A DNA stretch of 64,000 bases from assembly GCA_037447605.1 (NCBI GenBank), contig CM074814.1:1028543-1092542 (forward strand), written 5' to 3'. Position numbers and translations under genes: made by a program. Below, piece after piece: positions 1-10,600 of the stretch. Source of the DNA: Zygnema circumcarinatum. Taxonomy: Eukaryota; Streptophyta; Zygnematophyceae; Zygnematales; Zygnemataceae. Position 1 is the stretch's first letter, and the number at the start of each line of letters is the position of its first letter. The notes under the pieces are model-generated. The model saw nothing but the letters and a program-made list of their open reading frames with translations, was not told where the DNA came from and ran no database searches.

Positions 1-253
1 CCTTCAAACTGGCAAACCGGCTTCCACCTATGAGGGCTCCCGGTGTGAGCCCACACTCGAACAAAGTCCTACTTCGCTCTTTCCCTCTACCAGCTTCCAT
101 CCTTCCTCTTTCTCGGCCAAAAACCGAACCCTTGCAAAGAAATACTGCTCCAAGCTCCTGGCGGCTGCTCTCTAAGAGCTTCGCAGCAGCCTTCTTCTTA
201 CTCCTCGCTCCTACCTCCTTCCCCTTCCCTCCAACCCTTCTCTCTGTAACCAT
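1..253 (-). CDS. possible 5' end of a minus-strand gene, partial
   Basis: From an ATG at 253 the minus strand stays open for 84 codons to the window edge. The predicted peptide is basic and begins MVTERRVGGKGK, followed by a run of lysines and alanines. It resembles no family I recognise. In favour: it is open to the edge, and the CT-rich DNA beside it (on the plus strand) resembles the pyrimidine-rich leaders of other genes here once read on the minus strand. Against: the base composition is strongly skewed, so an open frame can arise by chance. A GT donor could end the exon near position 30. If real, it would share a divergent promoter with the DUO1-like gene. Confidence 0.22.
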   Translation of the reverse strand, partial: MVTERRVGGKGKEVGARSKKKAAAKLLESSRQELGAVFLCKGSVFGRERGRMEAGRGKERSRTLFECGLTPGALIGGSRFASLK

Positions 254-831
254 GACCAAGCTCCCTCCTTCCCTCCCCTTCCATCCAGCCTCCCATCCCC
301 CTCCCCCCAGCCACCTCTCTCCCAGCGCAGTCTCCATCAGAGCATCCTTTTACCTCCCACTCTGCCCCCTCCTCCCACTTTCCCCCCACAACACCCCCCC
401 CCTCACTCTCCTCTCTCTCCCTCTCCTCCTCACCCCTCCCACCTTCCCCCCCTATCTTTCCTCTCTCTCTCTCCCCCCTATCCCCCCTCCCGGGCTCCCC
501 TCCAGGCGGCACGTGGCACTTCACAGGATGCTGACACTGCACGCGACTCCACGCCACATCAGAAAGCTTCCAAGTCTCCCCCGTCTCGTGGCATTCCCAC
601 CCAATAGAAACATGCCACGTGACACGACATCTGAACCCGAATTGACACGCAAGCATCCTCTCCTGACGTGGTACGTTTCCGTCCCTCCGATCCCTCTAAT
701 CCGACGGTCCTAAATCAGGATCACGAAATCTTCAAAATATATTTATTCGTACAGTGATGTACGGACAGGGATCCCCTCCGCGCCACCCCTTCGGCTGCCC
801 TTCCAGAAACAGATCCGCCCGGCGTTCCGTG

Positions 832-852
832 CCGTACGGACTGTCCGTACGG
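832..852. repeat. perfect short inverted repeat
   Basis: Arms CCGTACGGAC (832-841) and GTCCGTACGG (843-852) are exact reverse complements separated by one T. The arms carry the CGTAC motif that recurs in other intergenic regions of this window. It lies about 400 bp upstream of the DUO1-like ATG. It could be a dimeric binding site or the remnant of a repeat family. Confidence 0.8.
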
Positions 853-1036
853 TCGGCCCACGCGGTTGTCTCTCTGCGCGCCGAGCGGACCTCGAACCGC
901 CGCCGCCGGCGGTCAGAGCGACCCAAGGGCCCCCCCCCGCTCTCTCTCCCTCTCTCTCTCGCTCCTCTCTCGCTCTCTCTCTCTGACCTCTCTCTCTCTC
1001 TGTACTATCCCTCTCTCGCTTTATCGATTCAAAAGG

Positions 1037-1049
1037 TTCGAGAACATTC
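1037..1049. promoter_or_regulatory. heat-shock-element match (three alternating units)
   Basis: The sequence TTC-ga-GAA-ca-TTC matches the canonical nTTCnnGAAnnTTCn pattern bound by heat-shock factors. It lies about 200 bp before the DUO1-like start codon. Three perfect units is the usual minimum for a functional site. Function is inferred from the match only; a chance hit is possible. Confidence 0.4.
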
Positions 1050-1164
1050 TTCAAAGTAGAATTTTGAATAGAAGTTTATTTGGGGCATCATCACATCGTA
1101 GGGATCAAGCTAAAGCTCGGAGCTAGTGGGAGCTAGCGGGAGCAAGTGAGAGCATTTGCAGTCC

Positions 1165-1179
1165 ATGAGGGCGAGGTAA
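1165..1179 (+). CDS. five-codon upstream ORF in the DUO1-like leader
   Basis: ATG AGG GCG AGG TAA lies 72 bases before the likely main start at 1252. If the leader is transcribed from the CT-rich region, ribosomes would meet this minimal ORF first. Regulatory effect is inference. Confidence 0.3.
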   Translation: MRAR

Positions 1180-1251
1180 CGCAGTTTAAGCGTAAAGCTG
1201 GCAGCCAAGGTGGCTCCGATTGGGTTAGATGGCTCGGTGGGCTCTCATGGG

Positions 1252-4200
1252 ATGGAGGATCGGCAGCTCGCACAGCTTGCGAGTATGCAGATGTGGGGGA
1301 CTTCGTCTCAACCTTCCTTTGACAGATGCGCAACTCTAAGAGGGAGCCAAGAAATGGGTCGGGGAGGTTTGAATGGTATGCAAAGTTTTCGAATGCAGGA
1401 TTTGGTAAACGCTGGGTCAGGCTTCCATTTGGAGCCGCATGAGAGGATACCGAGTTTGCAGGAAGCGGTCGAGGGGCTGAGGGAGGCTCTCGCTTTAGCG
1501 CCCGAGAGAAGGGAGGTGGACCCCGCGCAGGGAGTGGCGAAGGGGACATGGCTTCCAGAGGAGGACAAAATATTAGTGGCGTATGTGGCGCATCATGGGC
1601 CTAAGAATTGGAACAGTCTGCAGGCGAAGGGCCTCTTGAAGAGGAATGGGAAGAGCTGCAGGCTGAGATGGGTGAATCAGCTCAAGCCCGGTCTCATGGT
1701 GAGCTCCCCGTTTTTACAAGAGGCGCAAGGAATGTGAATTCGGCATCGTGCGAAATTTGGTCACTTGTTTGGACTTGCAGCATCGCTTATAACTAGTGGA
1801 TTAGTGTCTGCAGCTTCATTGCCATGTTTTGTGAGCATGTGATGACCAATTTTCTCTGTTTTTCAGTTTGATAAGTTTCAGTGTCGCCATAATGAACAAT
1901 GTAGTAGTCCCAGAAGTAGTCTCAATTGTTGTTTGGCACGTGGATTTCGCAGCGAAACATGCATGGGAAAGGATGCAAGCGATTCACCGAATCAGAGGAG
2001 CGGCTAGTGATCCAGTTGCAGGTAAGCTGCACGCATTGTTCAAATCTCACTTTCAATTAGAGTTGCTATTCATCGACAACTCTGTATGCCGTTTGTCACT
2101 GTCAAAGATTAAAAAACAGCAGCAAGATCTCGTGCCCAGCAAAGGGCAGTTCCCCTTCCCACATCATGCTCACAAGCTCTCTCTACGGTGTACAGAAAAC
2201 GATGGGCAACCGATGGGCGCAAATTTCCAAGTTCCTCCCTGGTCGCACCGACAACGACGTGAAGAACTTTTGGAACCTTCACATAAAGCGCTTGGAGCGG
2301 GTGAAGGGCAGCCATCAGTCCAAGGAGGCGGCCGCCTCCAGTAAGGAGAGGCGGCAACCTCAGGAGACTATCCAGAGGGAAAGCTTCGACCAGAAGCCAA
2401 AAAACTTAGCACTCGACAGGGAGGGTCAGAGTCACAAGTCTGCTGACGCAGCATCAGCAGGTGCAGATGTGCTCCATGGTCTTGCTTTCTTCCTATGCTC
2501 GGGCGCGAATTGAGTGAAAACATTGCTTTGTTTAGAGTAGATTTGCGATCATCGCATTTGGCTGAAGATGCGATACGTGTATTGGCGTCTGCAGATGGAG
2601 GGGGTTCTAGCCAGCCTGGGAATGAGTCGTCTTCCCTGCAGCCCTCATCAAAGGAGAGCAGTGAAAGTCAGAAGATCGATGCAGACGGGAAGCAGCTGCC
2701 TTTGCAGGAGAGGAGAAGGGTGAGGAACTTAAAGCTGGGCCAAGACTCAGCGGGCATTGCTCAAGCGCTGGCCTGCAACGCAAGCTCGCTCACTGGTCTC
2801 TCAATAGGTGAGCAACAGAATGCCCCTCTCGTAGATAAGGCTACATGCATTCTCTATCATCACAGACACGAATATGTGCTCTCCCGAGAGGTGAATCCGA
2901 GTGTGGAAACTGTGTTCCATGGGCGAATGTATAGACTGTTTAGTTTACAATTGAAATATTCAAATCATCGGGTTATCAGCTCTCCTACATCTCGTCACAC
3001 GGCATTATTGTTGGCAAGGAAGCCATGAGGCAGAAGTGAGCCGAAGTGGCTCTCCCTAAACTCATCTCATTATGAAGGCCTGCCGCTACTGAATAGTTAC
3101 ATGAGTTTATTGCCTTTTCCCGAACCGATGTGACACAAACTAACGTGTTCACCATGTTGCCTCGGCAGACTGTCCGACTTCTTCTGAGCCACCTGACGGC
3201 AAAGACGGCCATGAAATAGAAAAGTGGCTGAGGACGCCGCGGTCGCCATGGTTTGCACGAGCTTCACCAACCGTCAAATCATCTCCAATGAACATCTCCC
3301 CTCACCCCCTCCGTAGTAGCCCCAAAGGCAACTCACTATGGGAATTCCTCAGCCCAAAGCGCTTATCTCCCCGAATTCTGTTCGGTAGTTTCAAACCTCC
3401 CTCTCAAACCAGCTCACCGGGTCGCCTTGCATCCGGCACTAGTCATTCTCCATCTGCCAGCAGTTCTAACCTTGATGCAGTCCAACCTAAGAATGCAAAG
3501 AACGAAGTCTCCGGCATGGAAGGCTATGGGTCCTCCTTCAGTGATATGGCATCAGGTTCATCGGGCTCTTCTCAGCTCTCTAAAGGGGGCGGAGTTTCCC
3601 GAGATACTGCAACTGTAGCTTTACCACCCACCTTCCAAATGTTTCCTGAGGGGCAATCTCAGAAGGGTTGTTTAAAGAGTGCTTCATGGAGCGGTGTTCG
3701 AGTGAAGAGAGAGCCGACAGTGGATAATGAGAGCAGCAATCCTCAGAATCTGACATTGAACAAAAGCTCAGTGCCACCAAAGAGCCCCCTGAAAGATTCG
3801 GGACAGGGTCAAGCAGTTCGGCCAATCACAATGCTAGGCAGCAAACTAAGAAACTCGAGTTCTTTCGGTCGGAGGGGGCCGGATGCAGGAATAACACCAT
3901 TGCAGGTTCCATATCCGAGAGAGCTAAAGAGGAACAGCACATTTCCTAGAAGTGCTGTCCAGGTGCAGGAGGAGACGAAAGTGGAGGAGATGATGATTGC
4001 CAGTCCATGGCGGCAGATGGCAGAGGACGATGAGCTGCTGGCAGAGCTTCCCACTCCCAAGCCGGACTGGGATACCTTATCGTTGTTGGATCCCATAGTG
4101 AATCTTGAGCAGGAAAGTCGCCTGCTCTCTATTTATGAAGCAAATGCAGCTCCAAGCACAAGCATTTCGGCAGACAGCAACGAAATCCGGCCGGGAGTTT

Positions 4201-5102
4201 CGCGATCGGAGATTAAAGGAGGTGACCTTGGAGGGGTCCCATCGGGTAGCCAGTTGAGTAGTGTAGAGCAAGGAAATGGATGCAGAACAGAGGAGGATAA
4301 GATCAGCCGGAAAGGTGGGGAACAAAACAACGTTGGGGGGGTAGCCGCAAGCAAAAACTCGCTCGACCTGGTTTCCGCCAGCCTTCAGAGAATTGCTTCT
4401 TCATCATCACAGGGAAGCAATCTTGGTATAGATGGCGTGAGTATGCGTGCAGGAACAGGTTTTTCAGGATATAGCAAGGAAGGAAACGGCACTAGTATCC
4501 AAGATCTGGAAGAGGCCATGGGTAAGGAAGATCATTTGGCAGCCATGCAGACTAGCTGGCAAGTCAAAGAACTTCTACAGTGCCTCTTAAACTCGGGGAA
4601 CAGAAGTCAGCTTTTGGCAACTGTGCAGTCGAACGACCACCCTCAGATGACAGCCTTCAATTCAGCAACCCTGCAACAGAATCTGCAAAACTCAAATTCC
4701 GTAACTGAACAACAGCCCTCCAATCAGCTGCAGTTACCGCAACCTTCACGAGTGACCCAGGGAGGGGCTCCTTCTCACCCCCAGAATGGCATGCAAAACC
4801 AAATGTCAGTTCCTCACATAGCTTTAGGAGGAAGCCTTCAAGCAAACAGTCACAGTCAGGAGTATAGAAGAGATGCCCTGCAGCAGCAGCAGCAGCAGCA
4901 GCAGCAGGCTGTACAAAGGCAGTGGAGAGAGCAGCAGGGTGAGAAGAAGCATGCTGCCCTTCAGCGGGTCCAACAAAGGCAGTTCCCTCCCGCCCCGAGT
5001 CTGTTTTCGGGCGTAGTGGGCTTCCCCACACTGCCTCTCCCCCGCCCGCGACCGCTGCCGCCGCTCGAGTATCACTGGGGGGGTGGGAGGAAGTCGTTTT
5101 AG
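1252..5102 (+). CDS. DUO1: R2R3-MYB transcription factor, DUO1-like
   Basis: Exons 1252-1698, 1953-2021, 2196-2460, 2541-2807, 3169-5102 join in frame to about 993 residues. R2 (residues about 97-147) holds [23 protein letters not shown] and [15 protein letters not shown]3 (about 150-209) holds [29 protein letters not shown] and [14 protein letters not shown]. The [16 protein letters not shown] segment, the GCK start of R3 and TDNDVKNFW are hallmarks of DUO1, which controls male germ-cell differentiation in land plants. The frame has no ATG upstream of 1252 (only a GTG at 1210). After the MYB domain comes a very long Ser/Gln-rich tail with a run of nine CAG codons at 4881-4907; Arabidopsis DUO1 is only about 300 residues. 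The R2-R3 linker is longer than normal under this model. DUO1 identity is based on remembered motifs; a related MYB subgroup is the alternative. Exon 4 boundaries are the least certain. Confidence 0.72.
4881..4907 (+). repeat. CAG repeat encoding polyglutamine
   Basis: Nine uninterrupted CAG codons lie in the last exon of the DUO1-like gene, within a Gln-rich stretch. The repeat is in frame, so length variation would change only the polyglutamine length. Confidence 0.9.
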
Positions 5103-6269
5103 CAGCAGCAAGTAAATAAAGGAGTCTCTCTGCAATACTGAGAGGAGGGATTCAGCATAAGAAAGGCGCTGGGGTGGAAGGTATCTGGAACAGACAAGGA
5201 GAAGGGTAGCAAAGGCTGGTGTGGGGGAGGGTAAGAATGATCGCTACGTTTAGTGGCAGATGCCAGTAAACTGTCTGTCTTTAAGATAAAATAACGCATA
5301 GTTTGAATTCCACTAGGAAGGAGGGGTGTGAGAGGGAAAGGGGCGATTTGTTGAAAGTGCTCCGGTCCTTTTGTTATCTCTTTCTTTTGTCGCAGGTCAA
5401 GTCAGGCCAGTGCAGGTCAGGTTTCTTATTCGACTCTGATGTATCCTCACATCCCTCCGCCAAATTATACATAACGTAGACGTGGCAAGCTGGACGTGTT
5501 TGTACATCAGCAGCACCTGAAGAGAAATCCTACCATGTCTGTCACAGCCTCAGAATGTAAAAGAGAAACCAGGGTTGTTGCTGGAAACTACTGTGATGGT
5601 TAACCTAATCCTGCACGAGAAGCTCTTGGCATAAAATGATGAATGTTCATGAAAGCAGAAGGAAATGGCATTGATCTCGAAGCAGGTTTTGGTCGGCCAC
5701 CACATTCTGTGGACAGACGAGCCTTCCTTCAGCATTGGAAACTCCGCTCATGGAGAATTCACTATTCATGCAATTTCTCAGAGCTGAAACGTATCAAATG
5801 CACTCACTACTCGCCCTTCGCGCCTCTCTTGTTCGTCAGTTGCCCTAAAACTTCGATAGTTGCCGCATGCAAGGACTTCACACGTTTCGGGCATTCTTTC
5901 TCTTCTGCCTCCCAGATTTGCCTAAAACACTCACAATACGCACCTCCCTCTCATTTTTTTAAAAGCATTTGCTTTAATCCGGGAGCATCGAGCAGCGTAA
6001 ACAGGGTATGTCTGTGGAAGTATAGCAGGCAGCATCGACTGGCAGTCATCAAGCAGCCAGCAGACCATATCCGAGGATCCGTTACAGCATCATACAAACG
6101 TCCTTTGGCGCTCCCTCACAATAGCCTCCCCTACCCTCTCCCTCGCGTTCCTTCCCTCGTCCTCTCGCGTCTCTCCCGTCACTCTCCACTCTCTTTTCCT
6201 CTCGCTTGTCCGCTCTCTCATGGCCTTGGCCCCCCCTCCCGTTGCGCCCTCTCTCCTCTCTCAGCCATC
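5103..6269. other. intergenic region between the DUO1-like gene and the small membrane-protein gene
   Basis: Holds the 3' region of the MYB gene and the leader of the next gene. A CT-rich tract runs from about 6110 to 6260 just before the ATG. One ACGT core with GTGGC lies near 5479. An open frame crosses 5643-6551 but shows no protein-like composition before 6270 and runs into the intron. Nothing else is supported. Confidence 0.5.
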
Positions 6270-7421
6270 ATGAGTCGCTGGCGTCTCTTCAGAAGGGCCC
6301 CCGAGGTAGAGGAGTCCCTGCAGCTGAGTCGCGGCCTGTTTGAGAAGATAGAGAACTACCTGCGCCCTCCCTCCATTCTCCGCCTTCTGCTCGTCAATGC
6401 TGCCGGTTTCTACTGTGGAATTACTGCCGCTGCTATTACGGAACAGGTTTACAAGGTGAGAGGAAGGAAGTGCGAAGTCAATTGGAACATGCGAAAATTA
6501 AATTGGCTTGCGGTGGCATTTAGCAAGAGGCATTGTTCTTTTCTTGTTTAAGTTCTGGAGTTTTCGGTCTTGGAGTCGGGAATCTTCAAGCTTCTTGCCA
6601 ACTGTGAAAGAAACAAATGATGTTAAAGCAGGGAGCCTGAGGAAATTCTGCTGTCAAAATCCCTTCGTCCTTTAGAGCGGTACAATGACAATGTGCAGAC
6701 AACTGGAAAAACAAAATTCTTTCTGCAGTCTAGGTCTGTGTTTCTTCTACGAACGCGATTATCCTGTTGAAAGGCTGACGTTTCGGGTTTAAAATGCTGC
6801 CGCTGTCTCGACACATTGCGGAAGCAGCAGAAAAGTGCTTATTCTGCCATTAAAATTGATGAACAGTAAAGTGCCCGAATAAACATACGACACATTTGTT
6901 TGTCACATGTCACTAAAAACCCTGAAAACCCTGAAAACCCTAAAAGCCATTTATTGCGATATCACCATATGTTAAGATCGTTTTTCTCGCCATTTCCTCT
7001 CTGAAAGAATCGAATGCTGCCTCAGCTGGAACCCTATTTACGATTTTGACAGTCGAGTTACAGCAGTATGGCTTGCTTTAGTCGAGCTGGTGTTGTTTGT
7101 TGAACTTGTTGAGCTTCAGCATTCTCTCGTTAGTTTTGAGAGAGTTCCGCCTTATTGTCAGTAGATGCTCGCAACTTGACCTTTTCTGTGGCCTGCTGAT
7201 TGCTGATCTGTTGATTTTGCTTTGTGAAATGGGAGGGAGATCGATTCGATGATCTGGTTGGCTAATTGATGTTTGTTACCTTTATGATACATGCTGGAAT
7301 GCAGGAGAACTATTGGGAGGAGCATCCAGGTGAGGCAGTCCCAACCATGCGATCATGGGTATATCGAGGAACGTACCGTGTTCGACGAGAAGACTTTGCA
7401 GAAGGGGAGAGTAGTTCTTAA
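6270..7421 (+). CDS. small single-span membrane protein, function unknown
   Basis: Exons 6270-6455 and 7305-7421 join in phase 0 to give 100 residues. The start sits in context ATCATGA, and a clean donor (AAG|GTGAGA) and acceptor (TGCAG|GAG) support the join. The N-terminus is basic (MSRWRLFRR), followed by an amphipathic helix and one hydrophobic stretch at about residues 37-58 (LRLLLVNAAGFYCG). A charged C-terminal part contains NYWEEHPGEAVP and YRGTYRVRREDF. This layout suggests a small tail-exposed membrane protein of mitochondria, plastid or ER. I have a vague impression of plant homologues of the same size but cannot name the family. The next gene starts 242 bp downstream on the same strand. 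Confidence 0.72.
6917..6943 (+). repeat. telobox-like AACCCTGA/AACCCTAA array in an intron
   Basis: Three to four tandem units of AAAACCCTGA and a final AACCCTAA lie in the only intron of the small membrane-protein gene. The last unit matches the plant telobox. Function in an intron is unknown; it could be an interstitial telomere-like remnant. Confidence 0.5.
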
Positions 7422-7663
7422 TGTCTTTAGCATTTGAAGAAGGCACCGGGGCAATGGGGGGAAGCTCAAGAGCACACGAGCAGAGCACGCGGAGCTGATC
7501 AAACGGTAGCTTGTTTGGCATCATGTACCCACAGTGCTTCTGGAAGAGATGAAAATTGTAAACGAAAAACCTGTATCTCTTCAACAGGATTCACTTTGTA
7601 TCTGTCGCTGGGGGGAACAACCGCATTCTTTGCTGCAAAACCTTTGAACCTTTGCAAGTAACT

Positions 7664-10600
7664 ATGGAGATTAGAGGTTCATACCTGTCGTTTGCCCTTC
7701 AGAAGGGCAAGACTACAGCTCCCCACTTTCTCTTGCCTCCATGGAGCGGAAGAAGACCTTGCCAAATGCCAGCCTCTTCAGCCTTTACCAATATCAATGG
7801 CCCTTCATGTGCAGTCCTTCATGCCCAGCAGCCCCATTGGCTGTTCGTCTCATCACTAAGAGATGTTGAACCACCTTCCCATTTGTCAAGTTTGGAGAAA
7901 GCCAAGTCTCTCTCACCTAGGCTTTTTTCTAGCAAGTCAGCCCATGGCACGTCTGTTCGTCAACAAGCAAGTCGTCTAGCGGCATGCGAACTTGTGCTGG
8001 CAGATGTAGTATCTACCGCTGCCCAAGAAGCAGCAGCAAGGCCTCTGAAGGGCTCAAATTCAGCCAAGATTTTCGAAATCAGAGAAACCTTGGTTCATGT
8101 TAGGAATGGAATAAGCCAAGAGGATAAGCAAATTGTACTCCCACCGACCTTGCGACCTCAAGAACGACGGTACGCCCATGAGTTGGCGGAGCGCTTGGGA
8201 CTCGCACATGTCAGGTGGGTATAGCTTTCTGTAACACAGATTTGGAGGTGGAATGATAAAATTTTGAATCGTTAAATCTGAAAGTCTGAGACTGTAGAGG
8301 GACCAAACTTCTCAAATCCTGCCTCCAAGATGGAGGTCTTGTTGAATGAGCTAAAACGCGTCCTAGAGTATGACTTGAAACAAATGCTCTGATCGAGTTT
8401 GTGGCACCGGTGCATTGATAACTTTCTCAATACGTTTGCAGTATAGGAGAAGGAACCAATCGCCAGTTTACAGCACGCCGCCTGCCAATGGCTGAACGTC
8501 TGAAGCGGATGCGGGAGGTAAGGGTTTGTCAGGTGGTAGCTGCTCCTAAGCGTGACTGCCAACTGCGTACGTGTCTTTCGGTGTCTGAGAGTCATCACCT
8601 CTCTAAGAAAACTAGTTGAAAATGTGGTCAACCTCTTTCAACTATGTGCTATTCCTGTTGACTAGATGACATTACTGCAAAGTCACAGGCGACCGTAGGG
8701 AGCGCAGGTTTCTTTAGGTAGTGTACAATGGAACTGGGAAGAATCCTTCAGCTACGCTTAGTTGAATTTGCCGAGACTGAGAATGCAGAAACTCATTGAC
8801 TGCAAGCAGTGTATGCGTCGAGTATATTTGAACTTGATTGGAGTAAAAGTTACTGATCATCTATCAGTTAATGCATTGCTTGGTCAAATGAAGGTGAACT
8901 GAAAATTCAGATGTATTGTTGCTGGGCTGTAAACCAATGGGACCCATAGCTGCTGGATGCTGAAGAGATGGCTTCCCGAGAGCAGCTCGCAGCGAGGAGT
9001 GAAGGCGAGCAGTCATGGCGGACCCTTGAAGAGCAGGGACTGCTCTTGTATCGGGCAGTGCGGGTGGAGGCAGAAGCAGCAGCATTCGGTCGTGAAAGGT
9101 AATGAATTTCCTTTCTTGTGGGATGCAATACTTACTTGGGTGCATTTCTACGTCTTCACAATTCATCAAAGCCCAAGTTCGACCGCTAATTTCCATGTGG
9201 GTGCGTGCACCTTTAGTTGATTGTTCGTGCTTCTGCCGACTATGGCTGATCTCGAAGAAGCCGACTTTGGCTTCAAGTTCATGTTCAGATGGGTCCTTGG
9301 AGATGGAGTTGGAGAGGAACGGGCCGGCCACGTGGCACGTTTTGCGCAAAGGGCGAGGCCAGGTGCCGCAGTTCGATTGGCGCAGAGGGATGGTAGTGGC
9401 ACGTGGGTGGTAGCAGATAAGGAGCCCCCAGGAAGAGTTGGATGGGCTCGTGGACGAAAGCTCTGCGTTATTTTCGATTATCCTCCTGGCGATGCAGAGG
9501 ACAGCAATTACGGGAGAGGGGGAGGAGGTGAAGCAGCAGCAGTAGATCTCATGCTTGTGCCGGATTCGCTGACTTTTGATCGTATGAGATCGGCTATTAA
9601 TGGTGAGGGGGAAACCTAACCTTTTTTTATCTCATTTTCATGTGAATTGAAAGCTCAATTCTCCACTTGATCCGACTCTTTCAAAAGGTTATTTCGCTAC
9701 CTTTGACTCTTTGGTGTTCCTTCTTCACGGCCTGCAAAGGATGCACCATGTGTCACATACATACTCAGAGGAGTCTTTCTGTGTGCTATTACAGCTTGCG
9801 AGAGGGCAACCGGAAGCGTAGCTGCAATTCTGCAGGCCCTTCTTGGAGACACCCTGGAGACTGCCACAATGCAGACACCTTCTGAAGGGCGCAAAGTCCC
9901 CACTTCTGACTCCGAAACCATCTTAAAGCAGACTGCAAGAATCTCTCCCACCATAGGGTCCACTCATCCGCACAAACATTTCAAGTCAGAAGACTCTCTT
10001 ACATTCCTCGATACGAGATTAAATGCGGAACAGCAAGCCGCTGTACAGCTCTGCTTGTTGGGCCCCTCTGATGGGCGGGGCTCTGCGGTAGCCGTAGTTC
10101 AGGGGCCGTTTGGGACAGGGAAGACGAAAGTGTTGGTGGAGGTAGTGAGGCAGAGAGTGGCACGCGGAGAGAGAGTGCTTCTCTGCGCCGCCTCCAATAT
10201 GGCGGTGGATAATTTGGCGGTTGCAGTGCTGGCCCACGAGCCGGATATAGCGCTGGCCAGAGCAGGACTGCCAGGTTTGTAGCATGCATTACAGGGCATG
10301 ACTCTTGTCAAGTTATAGTTGAAAAAGGTGGAGAATTAACCGTGTTAGAAGTGAGAGAATGGGGAATTTTTTTGTAAGAACATGGCAGAGAGAGATAGGA
10401 CGCGTGTATAGAAGGTGAATGCGAGTTGAGAAGCCTTAGGCAAAGCGGGAGAGAGGAGGAAACTATGCCCTTTGAAACTGTCGATTTTTTCGCAACCGAA
10501 GGCTTTTTCACGACATTCTTTTTTTCAAGTAAAAACTAAAGAAAAGTTGTCTTGATGTTCTATGTGAAAGATGATCTCTAGATTTTTAAGGCGTGAGTTG

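Larger units (their letters stand above)
254..1251. promoter_or_regulatory. upstream region and leader of the DUO1-like gene
   Basis: No supported coding exon. The left part (about 254-500) is almost pure pyrimidine on the plus strand. ACGT-core boxes of the G-box type lie at 509-517 and 614-623, the second preceded by a CCAAT about 15 bases upstream. A perfect 10-bp inverted repeat lies at 832-852. A CT microsatellite fills about 938-1010. A three-unit heat-shock-element match lies at 1037-1049. A five-codon upstream ORF (1165-1179) precedes the main ATG. Confidence 0.5.

Noticed and set aside
30-713. 227-codon open frame on the plus strand at the left edge
   Set aside because: It is Pro/Ser/Leu-rich because the DNA is pyrimidine-rich; the encoded composition is that of low-complexity DNA and there is no family resemblance.
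1210-1251. Upstream start for the DUO1-like protein at a GTG
   Set aside because: The first codon there is GTG; the first ATG in frame is at 1252, and non-ATG starts are rare in plants.
5643-6551. 302-codon frame overlapping the small membrane-protein gene
   Set aside because: Only its part from 6270 looks protein-like; the upstream part is leader DNA and the end runs into an intron past a clear GT donor.
7652-7663. Helicase start at a TTG four codons before 7664
   Set aside because: Non-ATG start; the ATG at 7664 is the simpler choice.
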